From assembly GCA_039934035.1 (NCBI GenBank), contig JBDTMZ010000147.1, positions 62,001 through 126,000 on the forward strand: a stretch of DNA of 64,000 nt, given 5' to 3'. The position numbers and the translations under genes were made by a program. Below, piece by piece: positions 59,082 through 64,000 of the stretch (the stretch's first letter is position 1; each line of letters begins with the position of its first letter). The notes beneath the pieces are model-generated. The model ran no database searches and was not told where the DNA came from. It saw only the letters and a list, made by a program, of their open reading frames with translations. Origin of the DNA: Solibacter sp039934035. Its GTDB lineage: Bacteria; Acidobacteriota; Terriglobia; Bryobacterales; Bryobacteraceae.

Positions 59082-61256
59082 ATGGCCGCTCGCACAACCG
59101 TTAAACCGGCAGCACCAGCCCCCAAGCCATCGAAGAAGGCGCACTCGACCGGGCCCGACCTCCACGATCCCAGCCTCTACGTCAATCGCGAACTCGGCCT
59201 CCTCAGCTTCCAGTGGCGCGTTCTCGAAGAGGCGCGCGACCCCTCCAATCCGCTGCTGGAACGCATCAAGTTCCTCGCCATCGTCGGGTCGAACCTCAAC
59301 GAATTCTTCATGGTCCGCGTCGCCTCCCTCAATGCCCAACTCGACGCCGGCATCGCCGAATTCGGCCCCGACCGCATGAGCCCGAGCGCCCAGCTCATCG
59401 CCATCCGCCGCGAAGTCAAACACCTGGTGGAGGCAGCCCATCAGTGCCTGGAAAAGGAACTGCTTCCCGCCCTGGCCGAGGAACGCGTCCACATCATCCC
59501 TTACAGTAAACTGGACGCCAAGCAGATCGCCGTCTGCAAGAAGTACTTCGACGAGATCATCTTCCCCGTCCTGACTCCCCTTGCTTTCGACCCCGGGCGG
59601 CCCTTTCCGCACATCTCCAACCTCAGCCTGAACCTCGCGGTGCTGATCCGCGATTCCGGCGGCAACCAACGCTTCGCCCGCATCAAAGTGCCCGACGATT
59701 CGCTCTCCCCGCTCGTGCCCTTGCAGTCCAACGGAAAGAAGCGCTCTCGGGCCCGCCGTCAGGAATCGCATGTATGGATCGAAGAAGTGATGGCCGCCAA
59801 TCTCCATGCCCTGTTCCCGGGCATGCAGATTGTCGAAGTGCACCCCTTCCACGTCACCCGCGATGCCGATATCGCTATCAAGGAACTGGAAGCGGATGAC
59901 CTGCTGGAGAGCATCGAGGAAGGCGTGCGCCAGCGCAAATTCGGCAGCGTGGTGCGCCTGCAGGTGAACCAGGAGATGCCGCACCACATCCTCTCCATTC
60001 TCAAGAGCAATCTCGAATTGGAGAGCGGGGAAATTTACCGCTGCAAAGGGCTGCTGGGGTTGAGCCGCCTGTTCGCCGTCGCGCAGTTCGACCGGGCGGA
60101 CCTCAAGTACAAACCCTACCTGCCCACTGCGGCTCCCGAGTTCAAGCCCACTGATGACGAAGATATCTTCGCCATGATCAAACGGCGCGACATTCTGTTG
60201 CACCATCCCTTCCAGAGCTTCCAGCCCGTGGTGGATTTCCTGTGGCAGGCGGCGCGGGACCCCAACGTGCTCGCCATCAAAGTCGTGCTCTACCGCGTGG
60301 GCCGCAATTCGCCTGTGGTGGAAGCGCTGCTCGAAGCCATCGAAGAAGGCAAGCAGGTGGCGGTGCTGATGGAACTCAAAGCGCGCTTCGATGAAGAGAG
60401 CAACATCGAATGGGCGCGCACGCTGGAAAAGGCGGGCTGCCACGTGGTCTACGGCCTGCTGGGTCTCAAGATCCATTGCAAGGCAGCCCTGGTGTTGCGC
60501 CGCGAAGGTAATCTCATCCAGCCTTACCTGCATCTCGCCACGGGCAACTATAACGTCGTCACCGCGCATCTCTATTCCGACGTCGGCCTCTTTACCTGCA
60601 ATCCGGAAATGACGGCCGACACCATCGACCTCTTCAACTTCCTCACCGGATATTCCGCCAAGCGTGACTATCAGAAGCTGCTGGTCGCGCCCGTCAATCT
60701 GCGTACCGGCGTCGAAGCCCTGATTCAGCGCGAGATTCAGCAGCACGCCAAGGACGGCAAGGGGCATCTTGTTTTCAAGATGAACGCGCTGGTCGACCCC
60801 GGTGTCATTCGCTGCCTGTACCACGCCTCCCAGGCCGGCATACGTATCGACCTGTTGGTACGCGGTATCTGCTGTCTCAAGCCAGGAATTGCCGGCGTCA
60901 GCGAGAATATCCGCGTCACCAGCATCGTCGGGCGTTTCCTGGAACACAGCCGCATTTTTTATTTCCGCAATGGCGGCAAAGAGCAGATCTATCTGGGCAG
61001 CGCCGACCTGATGCCGCGCAACCTCAATCGCCGCGTGGAGATCTTGTTCCCGGTGGACGACGAAGAACTACGGCGGCGGGTGCGCGACGAGATTCTCGCC
61101 GTGTATCTGGTCGACAACGTGAAAGCACGCCGCATGCAGCCGGACGGCTCCTACAAGCGCGCCGGCAAAAGCGATGGGCAGGTGGCGCGCAACAGCCAGG
61201 AGATCCTGATGGGCAATGTGCCCAAGGGACGCAAGAAGCTCAAACTGGTCTGGTAA
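59082..61256 (+). CDS. ppk: Polyphosphate kinase 1
   Basis: The 724-aa protein starts with a Lys/Pro-rich leader and then the PPK1 domains: YVNRELGLLSFQWRVLEEARDPSNPLLERIKFLAIVGSNLNEFFMVR, LTPLAFDPGRPFPHISNLSLNLAV, HHPFQSFQPVVDFLWQAARDPNVLAIKVVLYR. Catalytic histidines are His465 (GLKIHCKAALVL) and His622 (FLEHSRIFYF). It makes polyphosphate from ATP reversibly and can regenerate ATP. GAGGGA precedes the ATG. It is a single gene, divergent from the small TA-like pair. Confidence 0.95.
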   Translation: MAARTTVKPAAPAPKPSKKAHSTGPDLHDPSLYVNRELGLLSFQWRVLEEARDPSNPLLERIKFLAIVGSNLNEFFMVRVASLNAQLDAGIAEFGPDRMSPSAQLIAIRREVKHLVEAAHQCLEKELLPALAEERVHIIPYSKLDAKQIAVCKKYFDEIIFPVLTPLAFDPGRPFPHISNLSLNLAVLIRDSGGNQRFARIKVPDDSLSPLVPLQSNGKKRSRARRQESHVWIEEVMAANLHALFPGMQIVEVHPFHVTRDADIAIKELEADDLLESIEEGVRQRKFGSVVRLQVNQEMPHHILSILKSNLELESGEIYRCKGLLGLSRLFAVAQFDRADLKYKPYLPTAAPEFKPTDDEDIFAMIKRRDILLHHPFQSFQPVVDFLWQAARDPNVLAIKVVLYRVGRNSPVVEALLEAIEEGKQVAVLMELKARFDEESNIEWARTLEKAGCHVVYGLLGLKIHCKAALVLRREGNLIQPYLHLATGNYNVVTAHLYSDVGLFTCNPEMTADTIDLFNFLTGYSAKRDYQKLLVAPVNLRTGVEALIQREIQQHAKDGKGHLVFKMNALVDPGVIRCLYHASQAGIRIDLLVRGICCLKPGIAGVSENIRVTSIVGRFLEHSRIFYFRNGGKEQIYLGSADLMPRNLNRRVEILFPVDDEELRRRVRDEILAVYLVDNVKARRMQPDGSYKRAGKSDGQVARNSQEILMGNVPKGRKKLKLVW

Positions 61257-61331
61257 GGTAGCTCCACCCAAAATGAGTGTCCGTCATGCTTTTCCTTGCG
61301 ACTTGGTGACTTGGCGCGAGAACTGTGCTCC

Positions 61332-61746
61332 CTACCGCAGCCAGTTCGCGAACGCCGTAATGATCAGCGAATTCGTGAAGTCGATCAGAAACGCACCGAG
61401 AATCGGCACCACCAGAAACGACTGCGGCGCCCAGGCTCGAGATGCCCAACAACCACACCACCTTGATGCCGCCCTCCCTCACTAGCCGGAGGCGCGCGCT
61501 CAGCCCGATCGTCGTCATGAATGCGATGGACAGTAGATCGCGCAGCGTGACGTCCGCATCCAGATTCAACACGCGGTCGTGCAGGGCGAGCGCGGCGATG
61601 GCGTACAGCATGCCACCCACAATCGGAGTAGGAACGTTGAAACGGTCCAGCAAGGGAAGCCGGCGCTTGAGCCACGTGCCTGCCACAATCCCTACCGCCG
61701 CCAGGCCGAGCACTTGCAACGCGTTGAGCTTCCAGGTGGGGACCAT
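61332..61746 (-). pseudogene. gltS: gltS remnant with internal deletion (sodium/glutamate symporter)
   Basis: From ATG 61746 the minus strand reads about 105 residues of a GltS N-terminus (VAGTWLKRRLPLLDRFNVPTPIVGGML, VTLRDLLSIAFMTTIGLSA, REGGIKVVWLLG). About 270 residues, the middle of the protein, are missing. After a junction near 61427-61433 another frame gives the GltS C-terminus (PQSFLVVPILGAFLIDFTNSLIITAFANWLR) and stops at 61334-61332. Because the two ends are in different frames, the product would be a short nonsense fusion. An intact GltS is about 400 aa. This is a clear decay product by deletion. Confidence 0.85.
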
Positions 61747-61783
61747 GAGGCGAATTGCCGTATAGTAACTCGATAGAGGCGTA

Positions 61784-63427
61784 ATGCCAAAGTTACCCGC
61801 ACAGTTACTCGCACGGTGGTCGAAAGTGTGGGCTGCGGTCTGGGCGCTGTCCGCCGCGCTGGCGCACGCGGATAGCTATCCGCGCCAGCCCGCGATCGAC
61901 GCGCTGCACTACGCGTTCACCATCACGCTCTCCGACCTGACTGACGAAATCACGGCTCAAAGCACGGCGGAATTGCGCTTCCTGCAGAAAGGCGTGACGC
62001 AGGTTTTCCTCGATCTCGCCGCCCCGCGCGACGGCAAAGGCATGACCGTGACTGCTGTCGAATGCGCCGGCGCCCCGTGCCGCTTCGAGCAACTTGGCGA
62101 CCGCCTGGCCATCACCCTGCCCGTCGCGCCTGCCGCCGGAGAGCGGCGCGTGTTCACCGTGACTTATCACGGCGTGCCCGCCAACGGACTCCACATCGGC
62201 CCGAACAAATTCGGCGAGCGTACTTTCTTCAGTTGGAACTGGCCCACCCTGGGGCGTCAATGGCTGCCCATGATCGACCACCCGTCCGATAAAGCCACCA
62301 GTGAGTTCCTGGTCACGGCGCCGGCGAAGTACCAGGTGGTGGCCAACGGAGCGCTTACCGAGGTGCGCGATCTGGGTGACGGGCGCAGGTTGACGCACTG
62401 GCGCGAGTCCGTGCCCATTGCTTCGTGGCTGAACAACATCGGCGTGGCGCAGTTTGTCTCACGGCGCTTTGGCGCGGTGGCGGGCGTGCCGCTGGAGACC
62501 TGGGTCTTTCCCCGCGACCGCGAGAATGGCATCGCCACCTTCGAAAATCCCACGCGGCAGGCGATGGAATTCTTCACCTCCAAAATCGGCCCGTTCCCTT
62601 ACGAAAAACTGGCCGGCGTCGAAGTGGCCGGACTGGGCGGCGGGATGGAACACGCCAGCGCCATTTTCTACGGCGAGAGCAGTGTCACGCCGCAGCCCGC
62701 GTTCTCGCTGGTCGCCCACGAAATTTCCCACCAGTGGTTTGGCGATTCGGTGACTGAGAAGGATTGGGACGACGCTTGGCTCAGCGAGGGCTTCGCCACC
62801 TATTTCGCCGCCCTGGCTGCTGAGTTCTATCAGGGGCGCGATCAATTTCTCTCCGCCATGCGAAAATCGCGCGCGACGATTTTGCGCCTCGAAAAGCACT
62901 CCCCCGGCGTGGCCGTGGTGCACGACAATCTGCCCGAGATTCAGGACGGCCGCGCGCCCCTGGAACTCGTCTATCAGAAGGGCGGTTTCGTCCTGCATTC
63001 GCTGCGTGCGGTAGTCGGAACCGAGATTTTCTGGGCAGGCATCCGCGAATATTACCGCCGCTTTCGCGATGCCAACGCGTCCACCGCGGATTTCCAACAC
63101 GTCATGGAAGAAGCCTCCGGCCGCCCGCTCGATTGGTTCTTCCACCAGTGGCTGTACCGCGCCGGCTCGCCCGTCGTGAAGGGCTCCTGGCGCTACGATC
63201 CCGCTGCCCGGGCAATCCAGTTGGACTTGACGCAGACGCAACCGGGCGAGCCCTTTCGCCTGCCTCTGGACGTGGTGGTCCGGTCGGCCGGCGCCGCGGC
63301 CGTGCACCGCATCGAACTGACCGCGGCGTCGCAAAGCGTGACGCTCGCCGCCGAACGCGCGCCCGATACGGTGGAACTGGATCCGGACGCATGGGTTCTC
63401 ATGGACGCCGCTCTGGTGCGCCGCTGA
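61784..63427 (+). CDS. Secreted M1 family zinc metallopeptidase (aminopeptidase N-like)
   Basis: The 547-aa protein has a signal-like N-terminus (VWAAVWALSAALAHA). The N-terminal beta saddle has LHYAFTITLSDLTDEI and FTVTYHGVP. The catalytic domain carries GGMEHASAIFYGE (the GxMEN-like site, with His for Asn) and the zinc site HEISHQWFGD, with His312, Glu313, His316 and Glu335 (WLSEGFATYFA). It removes N-terminal residues from peptides, probably in the periplasm. A C-terminal domain (about 450-547) is beta-rich. GAGG precedes the ATG. After the TGA stop the same frame stays open for 37 codons. Confidence 0.9.
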   Translation: MPKLPAQLLARWSKVWAAVWALSAALAHADSYPRQPAIDALHYAFTITLSDLTDEITAQSTAELRFLQKGVTQVFLDLAAPRDGKGMTVTAVECAGAPCRFEQLGDRLAITLPVAPAAGERRVFTVTYHGVPANGLHIGPNKFGERTFFSWNWPTLGRQWLPMIDHPSDKATSEFLVTAPAKYQVVANGALTEVRDLGDGRRLTHWRESVPIASWLNNIGVAQFVSRRFGAVAGVPLETWVFPRDRENGIATFENPTRQAMEFFTSKIGPFPYEKLAGVEVAGLGGGMEHASAIFYGESSVTPQPAFSLVAHEISHQWFGDSVTEKDWDDAWLSEGFATYFAALAAEFYQGRDQFLSAMRKSRATILRLEKHSPGVAVVHDNLPEIQDGRAPLELVYQKGGFVLHSLRAVVGTEIFWAGIREYYRRFRDANASTADFQHVMEEASGRPLDWFFHQWLYRAGSPVVKGSWRYDPAARAIQLDLTQTQPGEPFRLPLDVVVRSAGAAAVHRIELTAASQSVTLAAERAPDTVELDPDAWVLMDAALVRR

Positions 63428-63521
63428 AGGGGCGTCCCGCGGGACGAGCTGTATGCGCGGGACATGCTGGCGCAACTCACCGCCGCCGATATGCATATGG
63501 TCTTCCGGGATGCCACCGAAC

Positions 63522-64000
63522 TCAGCGCGGCTGTGGCGTAGCAGCCGATTCCCTCCGCTCGAATGCGCGCCGCGCCTGCGCCATATGCCGGCGCTCGTGA
63601 GCCGCCACCACTGCCAGCGTGCCGCCAAGACTGAATTTCAGCAGTCTGGTAACCGGTGTGGGTACTTTCACCTTGCGCAAATCCAACCCGTCCGCGCGTT
63701 CGATCTGATGGGTCAGTTGACGCTGTACGTGCAGGAAGGTGGGCAGCACCCCAGTGATGGGCTGGCCGTGGATGGGAAGGAAGCGCTTGGGCGACGACAT
63801 GGCGTGCCGCACCGGAGCCTCGGACTCCCTCACGATGAACCGCTCCCACGCGGGATACTCGAACGGCCCCTTGCCGGTCAGGCCTTTGGCGCGCGCTGCA
63901 GTAATTGCCGGATCGATCACCTCGATCTGCGCAGCGCCCACCGAGACCAGATGCGACAAACACTCTTCGATCGACCACTGTCCGGCCGCCGGGCGCCAGT
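63522..64000 (-). CDS. DinB-like protein, partial at the right edge
   Basis: The minus strand is open from the right edge (64000) to the stop at 63522, so the N-terminus lies outside. The visible part begins WRPAAGQWSIEECLSHLVSVGAAQIEV, which is the DinB-superfamily opening after its first helix. It ends with the metal-site helix LAVVAAHERRHMAQARRAFE. DinB proteins form four-helix bundles with a metal site. Many act as thiol transferases, others have no known activity. A translation starting at an internal ATG (63959) would omit a conserved part. Confidence 0.8.
   Translation of the reverse strand, partial: WRPAAGQWSIEECLSHLVSVGAAQIEVIDPAITAARAKGLTGKGPFEYPAWERFIVRESEAPVRHAMSSPKRFLPIHGQPITGVLPTFLHVQRQLTHQIERADGLDLRKVKVPTPVTRLLKFSLGGTLAVVAAHERRHMAQARRAFERRESAATPQPR

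Noticed and set aside
61240..61746. 168-codon minus-strand frame as an intact membrane protein
   Set aside because: Only the first 105 residues match GltS. The rest is frame-shifted sequence of the GltS C-terminus and the ppk tail, so it was called a pseudogene.

Overview
The window looks like a chromosomal segment of an Acidobacteriota genome, most probably of the Solibacter/Bryobacter group. The GC content is high and genes are closely packed on both strands. It carries families known mainly from that group: a beta-propeller protein with the Solibacter-type C-terminal domain, an Oar-like TonB receptor with an N-terminal carboxypeptidase-regulatory domain, three VWFA-related secreted proteins, and an 'acidobacterial duplicated orphan permease'. 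No rRNA, tRNA, CRISPR array, phage or intact insertion sequence was seen.

Layout. 0-11 kb: an Fe-S repair protein (scdA/ytfE, cut by the left edge), a secreted beta-propeller, a TPR lipoprotein, a DUF1697 protein, a second lipoprotein, EF-P, a DUF2239 plus GIY-YIG pair behind a strong palindromic operator, and a double TonB-C protein. 11-26 kb: DUF2911, a PfkB kinase overlapping a GT-C glycosyltransferase, ybjQ-dapF, an SDR, an ankyrin gene running out of frame into a leucine-rich-repeat gene, a TPR protein, a DUF1080 protein, an ADOP permease and a small secreted coiled-coil protein. 26-38.6 kb: signalling and surface genes. These are two PAS hybrid histidine kinases, a nucleotide-sugar dehydrogenase, a FecR protein, a receiver-like protein, a MarR regulator, a pseudokinase-SPOR membrane protein, phenylalanine hydroxylase, and an ECF sigma factor with a membrane partner. 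38.7-52 kb: the large TonB receptor, three consecutive VWFA-type proteins, and a hybrid kinase with a periplasmic OB-fold-like sensor. 52-58.4 kb: core metabolism. A minus-strand run sucC-sucD-ndk-pntAA-pntAB-pntB lies divergent from trpD. 58.4-64 kb: a nucleotidyltransferase/small-protein pair resembling a toxin-antitoxin module, ppk1, a gltS remnant with an internal deletion, an M1 aminopeptidase, and a DinB-like gene cut by the right edge.

How the genes fit together. The suc-ndk-pnt run links TCA substrate-level phosphorylation, nucleotide exchange and NADPH supply. The secreted VWFA proteins, TonB receptor, double TonB-C protein, FecR protein and ADOP permease fit an envelope-centred lifestyle of polymer sensing and uptake. 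Two families of short dispersed palindromes sit at gene ends and behave like REP or terminator elements. The points most worth a second look are the broken or split ANK-LRR gene, the pseudokinase-SPOR protein, the OB-fold sensor kinase, DapF lacking its second catalytic cysteine, EF-P with glutamine at the modification position, the DUF2239/GIY-YIG operator pair, the membrane protein next to the sigma gene that ends in CxxCH, and the internally deleted gltS.
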